This document shows positions 1-8,123 of a DNA stretch of 64,000 nucleotides, one piece after another. The stretch's first letter is position 1. The number at the start of each line of letters is the position of its first letter. The notes below the pieces were generated by a model. It worked only from the letters and a program-made list of their open reading frames with translations. It made no database searches and was not told where the DNA came from. The translations under genes were made by a program, and so were the position numbers. Origin of the DNA: CAYLNH01 sp964384625 (lineage in GTDB: Bacteria; Verrucomicrobiota; Lentisphaeria; JABSQK01). The DNA lies in assembly GCA_964384625.1 (NCBI GenBank), contig CAYLNH010000001.1, positions 1-64,000 on the forward strand, in the 5' to 3' direction.

Positions 1-48
1 GCGCTCAAGAGGGTGCGGGATCTCCAGGCGGACCGCGAAGGGCAGTAA
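1..48 (+). CDS. possible 3' end of an upstream gene
   Basis: Frame 1 is open from the first base of the window to a TAA at 46-48 and encodes 15 charged residues ending in DREGQ. This may be the tail of a plus-strand gene lying outside the window. The next gene, on the minus strand, ends at 77. The piece is too short to recognise, and it could be chance. Confidence 0.35.
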   Translation, partial: ALKRVRDLQADREGQ

Positions 49-76
49 ACGAGGGTTTACGCCGGCAGCAGGATCC

Positions 77-1195
77 TCAGGAGACGAGTCCGAATTTCTT
101 CTTGACCGCCCAGTAGAGTTCGGCCAGCCGCAGTCGCCATGCCGGCCGGCAGGCGGCCTGGCGCAAGGCCTGAGCCAGCCCTCGGAATTCCGGGTTGTTC
201 TCGATCTGCCGCAGACTTTGCCGGGCGAAGCCGCGTTGATGGTCCGTCGTCAAGTGCATGTTCGCGATACGCTTGAGATCCAGTTTGCCCCGGAAACAGG
301 ATTGCTCGAGAGCCCCGCAGATTGTCAGCGCGACAATCGTCCTCAGACACTTCTCGCAGATGCCGCAGTTGTAGTCTGCGCCATGGTCCCCCCAGCAGAC
401 ATGGAGGTGTTTGAGGACCAGGGGCGACCGGCTGAGAGCCTTCACCTTGTCCAGGCGGCTGACGTCGCCGCCATGTTCAACAAGTTCGAGGGTCTCCGTG
501 GCCCAACATGGGAGGGTCTCGGGATTCCAGGTATGGCGGACCATGGTTTCGGCACAAAATGAAGCGGGAACGCAATATCGGCTGATTGCGGGCGGCAGCA
601 GGTGGACGGCGGCGAAGACCACCGGGCTGCCGCCCATATGGCGCAGGCCGGAGGCGTACCACAGTTCGCGGGCGTTGGTGTCCAGCTCCAGAATGCGCTT
701 GCCGTAGTGCTCGCCGAACACCTCCAGCATGGCCGAAATCCGCCGGCGCAATTCCGGGTCTGTGATCCCATCGTCAAATCCATGGAGGTACATGAGGTCG
801 TCGATCTCTTCGTGCTTGACCGCCAGCGTGTAATGGGAGTCCACACCGCCGGAGAACGAAGCGGCGGTCCGCGCCGACGTCGCGCGGGGCGGACGGACAA
901 CGGGAGAAACGCCCTTGATGTCGACACCCGAGAGACCGTCAAACCACGAACGATGGATTTCCTGGGCGCGCTCCATGCCCTCCAGGAAACGGGCGCTGAC
1001 CTCGCTTTCCGGCACGACGAATTCGCCTCCCTCGCGCATCGCCGGGAGGAGTCCGAGTGTGAGCAGGGCTTCTGTTTTGAAGTCCAGCTCCACCGTTTTG
1101 CTCTGGTACCAGACGGCAAAATCGCCCTGCGCCGTGCAGCAGTTAAACGCGAGCCGCCGCCGGTCCTCGCTGAATTGGGGTTGATCAATACGCAT
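77..1195 (-). CDS. QueC-like PP-loop ATPase, paralog 1
   Basis: 372 aa. An N-terminal domain of about 100 residues is followed by a PP-loop SGGVDS at residues 115-120, which binds ATP and releases pyrophosphate in this superfamily. A C-terminal zinc site follows, made of HVC plus NCGICEKC and then LRT. That four-cysteine pattern is the one in QueC (7-cyano-7-deazaguanine synthase). However, the extra N-terminal domain, the glycan context and three paralogs in this window (2529, 51080, 52322) argue against queuosine synthesis. A role in ATP-dependent amidation or ligation of a sugar or its substituent is inference. I chose the ATG at 1195 over upstream in-frame codons because the paralogs begin at a similar point and a divergent gene starts at 1264. 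Confidence 0.72.
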   Translation of the reverse strand: MRIDQPQFSEDRRRLAFNCCTAQGDFAVWYQSKTVELDFKTEALLTLGLLPAMREGGEFVVPESEVSARFLEGMERAQEIHRSWFDGLSGVDIKGVSPVVRPPRATSARTAASFSGGVDSHYTLAVKHEEIDDLMYLHGFDDGITDPELRRRISAMLEVFGEHYGKRILELDTNARELWYASGLRHMGGSPVVFAAVHLLPPAISRYCVPASFCAETMVRHTWNPETLPCWATETLELVEHGGDVSRLDKVKALSRSPLVLKHLHVCWGDHGADYNCGICEKCLRTIVALTICGALEQSCFRGKLDLKRIANMHLTTDHQRGFARQSLRQIENNPEFRGLAQALRQAACRPAWRLRLAELYWAVKKKFGLVS

Positions 1196-1263
1196 GGTTT
1201 GCAGGTTTGATTGCGGCGGTACAGTACATGCGATCTCAACCGTTTCCCACAACCCGGCGAACC

Positions 1264-2508
1264 ATGTCGATCATCAAACGCATTCTCCATCTCGCCAGGC
1301 ACCTGGACCACTGCCCAACGCAGCTGCCGTGGTTTGCCTTTCGCGGCCCGGAACCGATCGCCGAACTGCACCGGCTCGTATGTCATTACGAATGGCCGGC
1401 ATCGTTCGGTGCAGTCTGTCTGTTTGCCGTCATCTGGCCGATCCTGGCGCTGGTGCGCATCAGCAGCCGGCTGTTGCGGGACGGTCCGAGAACGAAGCAT
1501 GCCTGCGGCGTCGGTTTGTGGCGGCAGTTTACCCAGTTGTACCGACTGGCGCTGCGCCTGAACCTGACGACGAATTCGTACTACCGTTTCCGTCTCTGGC
1601 GCCCCGAGAACTACGCCCGGGCAGAGCAATATCTCCAGGTCCACGAGGCGCCGCAGCTCATGCACCTGCTGGGCGACAACACGGAAGCGGAGGTACTCCT
1701 TGACAAACCCCGGTTTTTCGCCGCGGCGCGCAAGCACTCCCTGCCGGTTGCCGAGGTGCTGGCGGCGTTCCGGCCGGGCGGCGAAGCAACCTGGTACAGC
1801 CGGGAAGGCGTCCTGCCGCAACAGGATCTGTTCATCAAGCGCGCGGACCAATGGATGGGCCTGGGCGCCGAGCGGTGGGAACATCAGCCGACCGCCGACT
1901 GCTGGCAAAGCAGCGGCCGACGGCTGACGGCGGCGCAACTGGTGGACCATTGCCGCGATCTGTCATCCGCCGGCGCCGTCATTCTGCAGCCGCGACTCCG
2001 CAATCATCCGGCGCTTGAACCGTTCAGCAACGGCGCGCTCTGCACGCTGCGGGTATTGACTTACCGCATTCCCGACTATGGCTCCGGGGTATTGAGCACG
2101 ACCTGGAGGATGCCCGCGGGCGACGGGATCATCGACAACTTCTCGGGCGGCGGCATCGCCGCAGGCGTGACGCCGTCGGGCGTGTTGCGGCAGGCAATCA
2201 CGAAGGACGCTGCCGGCGGCAGCTTTGATCGGCACCCGGACACGGGCCAGCCGATCACCGGCACGCACCTGCCCATGTTTCGGGAAATGGTGGACCTGGC
2301 GGAGACTGCTCACGAGCGTTTCACGGAACCGTACCTGGTCGGCTGGGATGTCGCCTGCACACCGGCGGGCTGCATTCTGCTTGAGGGCAACTGGATCTGG
2401 GGAATCGACGCCGTCCAGATTCCGCATGATCAACCGGCGACGGCCCTGGGGGTCGACGTCGCGCTGCTGGCCGCCTGCGAAGTCCGGGGCCTTCGAAGGC
2501 CGGTCTGA
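1264..2508 (+). CDS. ATP-grasp protein of the sugar-transfer-associated type
   Basis: 414 aa from ATG 1264. The C-terminal half carries ATP-grasp-like signatures: a lysine-containing segment LFIKRADQWMGLGA, then LVGWDVACTPAGCILLEGNW with the E and N expected for Mg-ATP binding. This matches the family often annotated as sugar-transfer-associated ATP-grasp, which is found in capsule and exopolysaccharide loci and probably forms an amide or ester on a glycan precursor. A hydrophobic stretch near residues 40-65 could be a membrane anchor. It is divergent from the QueC-like gene at 77-1195, with 68 bp between the starts. The exact substrate cannot be read from the sequence. Confidence 0.72.
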   Translation: MSIIKRILHLARHLDHCPTQLPWFAFRGPEPIAELHRLVCHYEWPASFGAVCLFAVIWPILALVRISSRLLRDGPRTKHACGVGLWRQFTQLYRLALRLNLTTNSYYRFRLWRPENYARAEQYLQVHEAPQLMHLLGDNTEAEVLLDKPRFFAAARKHSLPVAEVLAAFRPGGEATWYSREGVLPQQDLFIKRADQWMGLGAERWEHQPTADCWQSSGRRLTAAQLVDHCRDLSSAGAVILQPRLRNHPALEPFSNGALCTLRVLTYRIPDYGSGVLSTTWRMPAGDGIIDNFSGGGIAAGVTPSGVLRQAITKDAAGGSFDRHPDTGQPITGTHLPMFREMVDLAETAHERFTEPYLVGWDVACTPAGCILLEGNWIWGIDAVQIPHDQPATALGVDVALLAACEVRGLRRPV

Positions 2509-2528
2509 TCACCCGGCGCCGAGCCGCA

Positions 2529-3731
2529 TCAGCCGTGAAGGAAGTATTGGAGCCGAGCCCGGACGGCGCGGCAATGGGGTGATAGCCGGGCGCACTGCAG
2601 GCGCAGTTTTTTGACCAGCCCGCGATCGGACAAGGCCGTTTGAATCGCCCTTGTCAGTTCAAGGTCAGCGCCATTCTGCTTCAGGCGCTGCAGCGATTCT
2701 TCCAGAAAGACACGTTCGTTCGCGCCGGGGAGGACCAGTCGGGCGACACGGCCGGAATCCAGTTGCCGCGCAAACGTCGGGAACGGCGGCCGACCGCCGG
2801 CGACACACAGGTCGATCATCGTACGCAGGCATTTCTCACAGGTCCCGCAATTCAGGCAGTCGCCGGCTCGGGCGGTGCCTTCCCAGCAGACGCGCAGATG
2901 GTTCCGAACGGCGTCGTTGTCGAGGATCGCCGCCGCCTTATCGGCCCGCAGGACGTCCGTCCCGTAGTGGCTGAGTTGGCGGCCGGACAGGCTCCAGAGC
3001 GGGTCCGTCTCCGGATGCGAGCCCCAGGGGATGAGGTGTGCAGCCGTGTGCGTGGCCGAGATATAGACCTGCTGGAAGTCATCCGGCAGCAGCAAGGCAA
3101 CGGCAGCGAGGGCGGCGCCGTGCGCTTGCGGCCAGGGCACGAAGCGATCAAGGAAGAAGCGCATGTTGGTTTCGATTTCGATCGGGGCTTTGCCGCAACA
3201 GCGGGCAACCCGGCGGACCGCCTGTGACACGCGGTCGCGCATGACCGTCTCCGCCATGGACAGGTCGAAGCCATGCACGTAGATCAGGTCGCTGATCTCT
3301 TCCCGGCGCCGACACAGGGTGTAGCCGGAGTCCAACCCCAGCGAGAAGAAACTGCCGACCCGTGAACCGGACGTCGACGCGGGGGTCCGGCCAACGCGCG
3401 AGGGCTTCACCTTGACGACGGACAGCCGCGGCCACCAGTCGGAGAATCTCGCCTGGATCTTGCCGATCCCCTCGAGGAAATCCGCGTCCAGATCAGCATC
3501 GACCTGAATGCATTCACAGGCGGAGCGCATCGCCGGCAGGAGCGCCAGAGCAACAAGCGCTTCCGGTTGGCTTCGCAGGCGGCAATCTCGGGAAGCAACA
3601 AACACATCGAAGCGCCGGCCGTCGATCTCGAACTGCACATCCAGGCGATTGCCGTCGGCGTCGACCGACTCTCGAGCGGGGTGAATTCTGGCAATCGCAG
3701 CTTTCAAAACACGATCCAGGTCATCGGGCAC
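2529..3731 (-). CDS. QueC-like PP-loop protein, paralog 2 with altered P-loop
   Basis: 400 aa. Same architecture as the gene at 77: N-terminal domain, PP-loop region, zinc cysteines (RVC, then NCGTCEKC, LRT). The PP-loop at residues 130-135 reads SLGLDS instead of SGGVDS, so the first glycine is replaced by leucine. ATP binding could be weakened or altered. The start overlaps the end of the ComA-type gene by 11 bp, so the two are translationally coupled. It is the last gene of the minus-strand operon that starts near 8844. Function is unknown; it may be a partner or a diverged copy. Confidence 0.7.
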   Translation of the reverse strand: MPDDLDRVLKAAIARIHPARESVDADGNRLDVQFEIDGRRFDVFVASRDCRLRSQPEALVALALLPAMRSACECIQVDADLDADFLEGIGKIQARFSDWWPRLSVVKVKPSRVGRTPASTSGSRVGSFFSLGLDSGYTLCRRREEISDLIYVHGFDLSMAETVMRDRVSQAVRRVARCCGKAPIEIETNMRFFLDRFVPWPQAHGAALAAVALLLPDDFQQVYISATHTAAHLIPWGSHPETDPLWSLSGRQLSHYGTDVLRADKAAAILDNDAVRNHLRVCWEGTARAGDCLNCGTCEKCLRTMIDLCVAGGRPPFPTFARQLDSGRVARLVLPGANERVFLEESLQRLKQNGADLELTRAIQTALSDRGLVKKLRLQCARLSPHCRAVRARLQYFLHG

Positions 3732-4500
3732 TCACGCCGACAACACCGAACGTATCGCCGCGCAGACCGGCACGGAGCGTGGCCAGCGGGATCACCTCAT
3801 CGGGCGGGACGTTGCCGAAACTCACCCCGGCGCCGAACCGCCGGATAAACCACGCCTGCTGGGCCTTCTTCGGGGCTTCGAAAACCAGTTGATCCAGATC
3901 AAATGCTTCCGTCAGGGCCGCAACGACATCCTCGCGCGCACTGCCTTCCGGCGTAAAGATGCCGACGGTCCCGGATTCGCGGGCCTCCAGGATAACCCGT
4001 TCCGCTCCGGCATCGAGGTCGCTGCGTACCTGCTCCAGGTAGTCGGCAACGGAAAACCGGGGCGCCTGCGCTGCTTTCTTGCCGACTTCCGACCAGACGC
4101 GGAATCCGCGGTCGGCGGCTTGAGCAATCCGCTGTGCCTTCTCAGCCGGCGTGGTATCGAGCAGGCCGTTCGCCACTTCAACAATCGGGATCCCGCGGGA
4201 CGCAGCCCAGTCGAGGAACAGTTCCACGTGGCCCGCCTGGATGGCATACTCCATCATGGTGCCGCCGGTGCAAACGGCGACGTCTGCCGCGCGACAGGCA
4301 GAAAGCTTGCGCTGCAGTGCGTCATCGGCATAGAACAGCGCGGTCGTCCAACCGAGTTTGATGACATCAATCCAGTCTGCGGCGGCGGCCAGGAGGTCCT
4401 CCGTCGCGGCCGGCCCCAGACCTTTATCGATGACCGACGTCAACCCGCCGGTCCGTGGTTTGCGGCGGCTGATGCCGATGGGGATCTGTATTTTCGACAT
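3721..4500 (-). CDS. phosphosulfolactate synthase family protein (ComA-like)
   Basis: 259 aa, the usual length for the family. The whole chain fits the ComA (beta/alpha)8 fold: GLTSVIDKGLG near the start, DVIKLGWTTA around residue 47, CTGGTMMEYAIQAG near 78, VEVANGLLD near 108, and RVILEARESGTVGIF near 164. Family members add sulfite to phosphoenolpyruvate to give (R)-2-phospho-3-sulfolactate, the first step of coenzyme M synthesis in methanogens, and also serve sulfolactate formation in some bacteria. Here the gene sits between a sugar aminotransferase (28 bp gap) and a QueC-like protein (11 bp overlap). A sulfolactate-like decoration of a glycan is therefore a reasonable inference, but no sulfolactate phosphatase or dehydrogenase is adjacent. 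Confidence 0.78.
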   Translation of the reverse strand: MSKIQIPIGISRRKPRTGGLTSVIDKGLGPAATEDLLAAAADWIDVIKLGWTTALFYADDALQRKLSACRAADVAVCTGGTMMEYAIQAGHVELFLDWAASRGIPIVEVANGLLDTTPAEKAQRIAQAADRGFRVWSEVGKKAAQAPRFSVADYLEQVRSDLDAGAERVILEARESGTVGIFTPEGSAREDVVAALTEAFDLDQLVFEAPKKAQQAWFIRRFGAGVSFGNVPPDEVIPLATLRAGLRGDTFGVVGVSAR

Positions 4501-4528
4501 AGGAAGTCCTCCGCTACAGCCGAGTCCG

Positions 4529-5611
4529 TCAGTTCAAACTGTTTACGGCGGCGACAACCGCATCAACGTCGGCATCGCTCAATTCCGGTGCAATCGGCAA
4601 ACTGACAATATGATCGGCGAATGCCCGGGTGGCCGGAAAGTCTTCCTCCTCCTGTCCCGGGAAATCCCGCTGCTGATTGATCGGCACCGGATAATGGACG
4701 AGCGTCTGGACGCCCTGCTCTTTCATCGCAGACATGAAGGCATCACGATCGTCAACCTTGACCGGGAACAGATGGAATACCGGTTCGCCGCCGGGCAGAA
4801 TATCCAGGCACTCGACGCCTTTGAGCCGAGCGCGATAGGCGGCGGCCATCTGCCGGCGCCGCGCCGTCCAGGCGTCGAGGTGTTTGAGTTTGACGCGCAG
4901 AATGGCAGCCTGCATTTCATCCATCCGGCTGTTCAGGCCGTTTTCTTCATGGTAATAGCGGACGGTCTGGCCGTAGTTGCGCAGTTTCTTGAGGCGGTCC
5001 GCCAGTGCCGGATCATTTGTACTGACCGCACCGGCGTCACCGAGAGCGCCGAGATTCTTCGTCGGGTAGAAGGAGAACGCGCCGAGGTCCCCCATGGTCC
5101 CGGCCTGTTGACTGCCGCGGGTGGCGCCGATGGCCTGGGCGCAATCCTCCACAACGCGCAACTCATGCTTTGCGGCGATCTCGAGGATATGCTCCATATT
5201 GCAGCATTGGCCATAGAGGTGTACCGGGACAATGGCCTTGGTGCGGGAGGTAAGATGGGATTCGATCCGGGCGGGATCCAGCAGCCCGGTGGCCGCGTCG
5301 ATGTCGACGACGACCGGCGTGGCGCCGCTCTGGCGGATACCGGTGATGGTCGGGTAGGCGGTCATATTGGCAGTCACGACTTCATCACCGGAACCAACGT
5401 CAACCGCCATCAATGCCAACGCAATGGCCTCCGTGCCGTTGGCGACGCCGACGACGTGGGCGGCGCCGGTGTAGGCGGCGAGTTCTTCTTCGAACTGCTC
5501 GAGTTCTTTCCCGAGGACAAACCAGCCACTGTCCAGCACGCGCGCCACGGCGGCGTCCAGTTCATCGCGAATTCCGGCGACGTGGGCTTTGAAATTGTTG
5601 AACAGGATCAT
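4529..5611 (-). CDS. DegT/DnrJ/EryC1/StrS sugar aminotransferase
   Basis: 360 aa from ATG 5611. A PLP-dependent aminotransferase acting on keto-sugar nucleotides. Visible signatures: GVANGTEAIALAL near the PLP phosphate site, VVEDCAQAIGATRG, then FSFYPTKNLGALGDAGAV, which holds the Schiff-base lysine, and NSRMDEMQAA. The neighbour at 5692 is a WxcM/FdtA-type 3,4-ketoisomerase. The pair resembles FdtA/FdtB, which make dTDP-3-amino-3,6-dideoxy sugars, so a 3-amino sugar is likely. The start is preceded by AT-rich tandem repeats and a run of C rather than a normal ribosome-binding site. An in-frame extension upstream runs through repeat DNA and is not believed. Confidence 0.88.
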   Translation of the reverse strand: MILFNNFKAHVAGIRDELDAAVARVLDSGWFVLGKELEQFEEELAAYTGAAHVVGVANGTEAIALALMAVDVGSGDEVVTANMTAYPTITGIRQSGATPVVVDIDAATGLLDPARIESHLTSRTKAIVPVHLYGQCCNMEHILEIAAKHELRVVEDCAQAIGATRGSQQAGTMGDLGAFSFYPTKNLGALGDAGAVSTNDPALADRLKKLRNYGQTVRYYHEENGLNSRMDEMQAAILRVKLKHLDAWTARRRQMAAAYRARLKGVECLDILPGGEPVFHLFPVKVDDRDAFMSAMKEQGVQTLVHYPVPINQQRDFPGQEEEDFPATRAFADHIVSLPIAPELSDADVDAVVAAVNSLN

Positions 5612-5615
5612 GGGG

Positions 5616-5729
5616 GGATTTGAGATTTTGGATTTGAGATTTTGAATTGAAACGGATTCGGATTTCGGATGTCGCGGGACGGATTCCCGCGTTACGGCGG
5701 AGTCGGATTTCGCGGGACGGATTCCCGCG
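5616..5729. repeat. tandem and hairpin repeats between the aminotransferase and ketoisomerase genes
   Basis: Two direct copies of a 14-bp unit (GGATTTGAGATTTT) fill 5616-5643. Two copies of a 19-nt hairpin unit, CGCGGGACGGATTCCCGCG, lie at 5673-5691 and 5711-5729. The second hairpin lies inside the last codons of the ketoisomerase gene and encodes part of its C-terminal tail. This looks like a dispersed small repeat that has invaded the operon. There is no T-run, so it is not an obvious terminator. Confidence 0.75.
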
Positions 5730-6159
5730 GTACTTCGGAGTCGGAAAGCCACTGCTTGAATTCGTCGTAGTCGCGGATGTAATCGGCCTCGTCAAAATAA
5801 TCGGACGCGGCGACAAGCAGGACGCAACCGGACGAAAAACTGTGCATCGTATGCCACAGTCCCGGCATCAGCAGGACGCCGACGTTGTCGCGGTAGATGC
5901 GGATCTCCTGCTGAATCTCACCGTCATCCAGACCAAGGGTGAAGCCGCCGCTGACACAGAAGATGCACTGCTGCAGCGTGCGGTGCGCGTGATGACCACG
6001 GACGCTGATGCAGTTTTCCAGGTTATTGATGAAGTAGATCCGTTTGACTTCGAACGGCAGGTCGCGCCGGGCTTCCATCACAACGAGGTTGCCGTCGTGG
6101 CCGTCCTCAATTTTCTTCAGTTCGACGTAGCCGCTATTCTTGACCTGGATTGGTTCCAT
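5692..6159 (-). CDS. WxcM/FdtA-type sugar 3,4-ketoisomerase (cupin)
   Basis: 155 aa from ATG 6159. A single cupin domain: RRDLPFEVKRIYFI, then RGHHAHRTLQQCIFCVSGG with the paired histidines of the FdtA/WxcM active site, and MPGLWHTMHSF near residue 110. These enzymes isomerise dTDP-4-keto-6-deoxyglucose to the 3-keto sugar before transamination, which fits the adjacent DegT aminotransferase. The start lies 26 bp inside the end of the upstream membrane-protein gene. The last dozen residues (EVPRESVPRNPTPP) come from the repeat at 5711-5729 and are probably not functional. Confidence 0.82.
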   Translation of the reverse strand: MEPIQVKNSGYVELKKIEDGHDGNLVVMEARRDLPFEVKRIYFINNLENCISVRGHHAHRTLQQCIFCVSGGFTLGLDDGEIQQEIRIYRDNVGVLLMPGLWHTMHSFSSGCVLLVAASDYFDEADYIRDYDEFKQWLSDSEVPRESVPRNPTPP

Positions 6160-7762
6160 TGGCTTCCTGTCCGGGTATGAGGTTCGGGGTGTAGCCCAGG
6201 ACCGTATAGGGTTCTTCGGCGTTCTGCCACTTGTCGTGAACGACAACGAACTGCCTGGGCCGCGTCGCCGGATCGGCAAGGAACGGCGCCATGACGCGCA
6301 GCGGGGCGTTAAGGATGACGAAGTTGACCTGCTGTTCGTCGCACTGCCGGCGAAATGTCTCCGGCGTGTAACGGATATTGCGGCGGGGCGGGAAGGCCCA
6401 GTCCGCATCGGCGAGCAGGACCACCGCCGGATAGACGGAGAAGACCACGGGCAGACGCCCGTTCTGATAGTTGCCTTTGGTTTTCGCCAGGGGGGTCTGG
6501 GTCGGCGGCACGCGGGCGGCGCCGGGCTCGCGCAACCAGTTCGCGATTTCGGCAACAGCCTGGTCGTCCTGTCGTTTATGCGGCTTGCGTTCGGGGCGCG
6601 CGTCCACGGTTCCGCGCCACAACAACACGGCCGCCAGCAGGGCCGCCACGCAGGGGGGCAATACCGCGTGGCGTTTCTGCAGCCAGCCCCAGCCGGCGCG
6701 GACCGCCATTGCCGCCCACCCCAACGTCAAAGGCAGAGCCGCAACAAAGTAGCGTCTTTCGACAACCCCGGTGAGTCTCCCGAAGAGCACGAAGAAGGCC
6801 GTATGGACCAGGATCCAGCCGACCAGAAAGGTATCGGCAAACTGCCATTGGCGGCGCCGCAGACGCAATACGAGAACCGGCAGGATCAACAACCAGAACG
6901 GCCAGAACATGCCGCGCATAATCTCCACCGACGGCGATTTAAGCGGCGTGACGAGGACTGCCGCGGGGGCGGCTTTCGGCCGTTCGGTCTGCGGCTGGCG
7001 GCGACGCTGCTTCTGCCGACGCGGTTCCCGACCGAGGAGACGGCGGATCAGCAAGGCCTGCTTGCCGTCAGTCACGAGCCAGCCGGTCTCTTTATACTCA
7101 TAGACAACCCACGGCAGGATGAGAAAGACAAACATCAGGCCGGCGCCGAACAGCATGAGCATTCGCCGGGCCCGCGGGGATTGCGGCGTGGACGGCCGCA
7201 GAACCGCCAGGCCCATGAGCAGCCAGGCCAGGCCGGAGAAGATAATGCCCTCGCCGCGGGCGAGCGTCAGCCCCGCGGCGGCCACGGCGCCGAGCAATGC
7301 GGCGCTCCAGCTCGGGGTGCGGAAGAATCGCCAGGTGGTGTAAACGGTAAAGACCAGGAAGAAGGTCTTCGTTGTCGCCAGGACCCCCTCGCCGGCATAT
7401 TGCACAATCGGACTGCAGAGGAGATACAACACACATGCCACAAGCGCGGTCCGGCGGTCATACATCCGGCGGAACAAGCCGTACAGCGGCAGAATGGTCA
7501 GGGCAAAGAAGATGGCGGAGGTGATCTTGGCCGCGGTAAACGCGGAAGCGCCGAGGGCGACGAAGATGCCGCCGGCGACCGGCATGAGCGGCGGCACCAG
7601 ATGGAAGAAAGCCCGGTTCCAACGGCCGGCGCCGACTTCGCGCATGAGCCGGGAGTAGACGCCCGCGGTGTCGTTGCCGGGGATCTCGTTGAACAGGATC
7701 ATCGGCAGGCAGATAAGAACTGCTGCAGCCGACAGCAGCGCCAGTGTGCGGCGATCATTCAT
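6134..7762 (-). CDS. GT39-like polytopic membrane glycosyltransferase
   Basis: 542 aa. Many hydrophobic segments run from residue 8 to about 390, followed by a soluble C-terminal domain. The early loop contains NEIPGNDTAGVYSRLMREV, comparable to the acidic first periplasmic loop of ArnT/PMT-type enzymes that use polyprenyl-phosphate sugars. The neighbours fit: a DPM1-like GT2 that would make the polyprenyl-phosphate sugar, and DUF2304. A basic, low-complexity cytoplasmic loop of Arg/Gln lies around residues 245-270. The gene overlaps DUF2304 by 8 bp and the ketoisomerase by 26 bp. Donor and acceptor are unknown. Confidence 0.68.
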   Translation of the reverse strand: MNDRRTLALLSAAAVLICLPMILFNEIPGNDTAGVYSRLMREVGAGRWNRAFFHLVPPLMPVAGGIFVALGASAFTAAKITSAIFFALTILPLYGLFRRMYDRRTALVACVLYLLCSPIVQYAGEGVLATTKTFFLVFTVYTTWRFFRTPSWSAALLGAVAAAGLTLARGEGIIFSGLAWLLMGLAVLRPSTPQSPRARRMLMLFGAGLMFVFLILPWVVYEYKETGWLVTDGKQALLIRRLLGREPRRQKQRRRQPQTERPKAAPAAVLVTPLKSPSVEIMRGMFWPFWLLILPVLVLRLRRRQWQFADTFLVGWILVHTAFFVLFGRLTGVVERRYFVAALPLTLGWAAMAVRAGWGWLQKRHAVLPPCVAALLAAVLLWRGTVDARPERKPHKRQDDQAVAEIANWLREPGAARVPPTQTPLAKTKGNYQNGRLPVVFSVYPAVVLLADADWAFPPRRNIRYTPETFRRQCDEQQVNFVILNAPLRVMAPFLADPATRPRQFVVVHDKWQNAEEPYTVLGYTPNLIPGQEANGTNPGQE

Positions 7763-8123
7763 CGTCTGTGGTGTTCGTCTGCGCTTCCAACTGCCGGATG
7801 CGTTCCTCGAGCAGAGCGACTTCCTGGGCCAGTTTCATGTTCCGTTTGTAGTGGCGCGAGAGCGAGACACTGACGGTGAAGGCGAACAGATAGCCGACGC
7901 CGATCGCCCCCATCAACACGATGGCCGAGGGCATCACGCCGATGCCGATAGCAAGCAGGAGAATCGGTTTCAGCATGAAGCCCAGACCGAGGATCGCAAA
8001 TGCCGCAAGAATCCAGGCGGTGGCGTATTTCTCACGCATTTCGCGTTTCCGGACCATGAACAGCGTCATCAGAAAGGCGATGGCGCCGCCGGCCAGCATA
8101 ACGTATTGGATCTTATCGGACAT
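7755..8123 (-). CDS. DUF2304 family small membrane protein
   Basis: 122 aa. Three hydrophobic segments (about residues 5-22, 36-52, 62-84) are followed by a short coiled-coil tail (ALLEERIRQLEAQ). Size and layout are those of DUF2304. These proteins regularly accompany DPM1-like GT2 enzymes in glycan loci and may assist polyprenyl-phosphate-sugar synthesis or flipping. It overlaps the GT2 gene by 11 bp and the GT39-like gene by 8 bp, so all three are coupled. Confidence 0.82.
   Translation of the reverse strand: MSDKIQYVMLAGGAIAFLMTLFMVRKREMREKYATAWILAAFAILGLGFMLKPILLLAIGIGVMPSAIVLMGAIGVGYLFAFTVSVSLSRHYKRNMKLAQEVALLEERIRQLEAQTNTTDDE

Noticed and set aside
442..1950. 502-codon minus-strand frame overlapping the first QueC-like and ATP-grasp genes
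   Set aside because: It covers two better-supported genes in other frames and shows no domain.
6140..7873. Long plus-strand frame opposite the GT39-like gene
   Set aside because: Its product is rich in Arg, Gln and Gly without domains. The minus-strand membrane protein is coupled to its neighbours on both sides.
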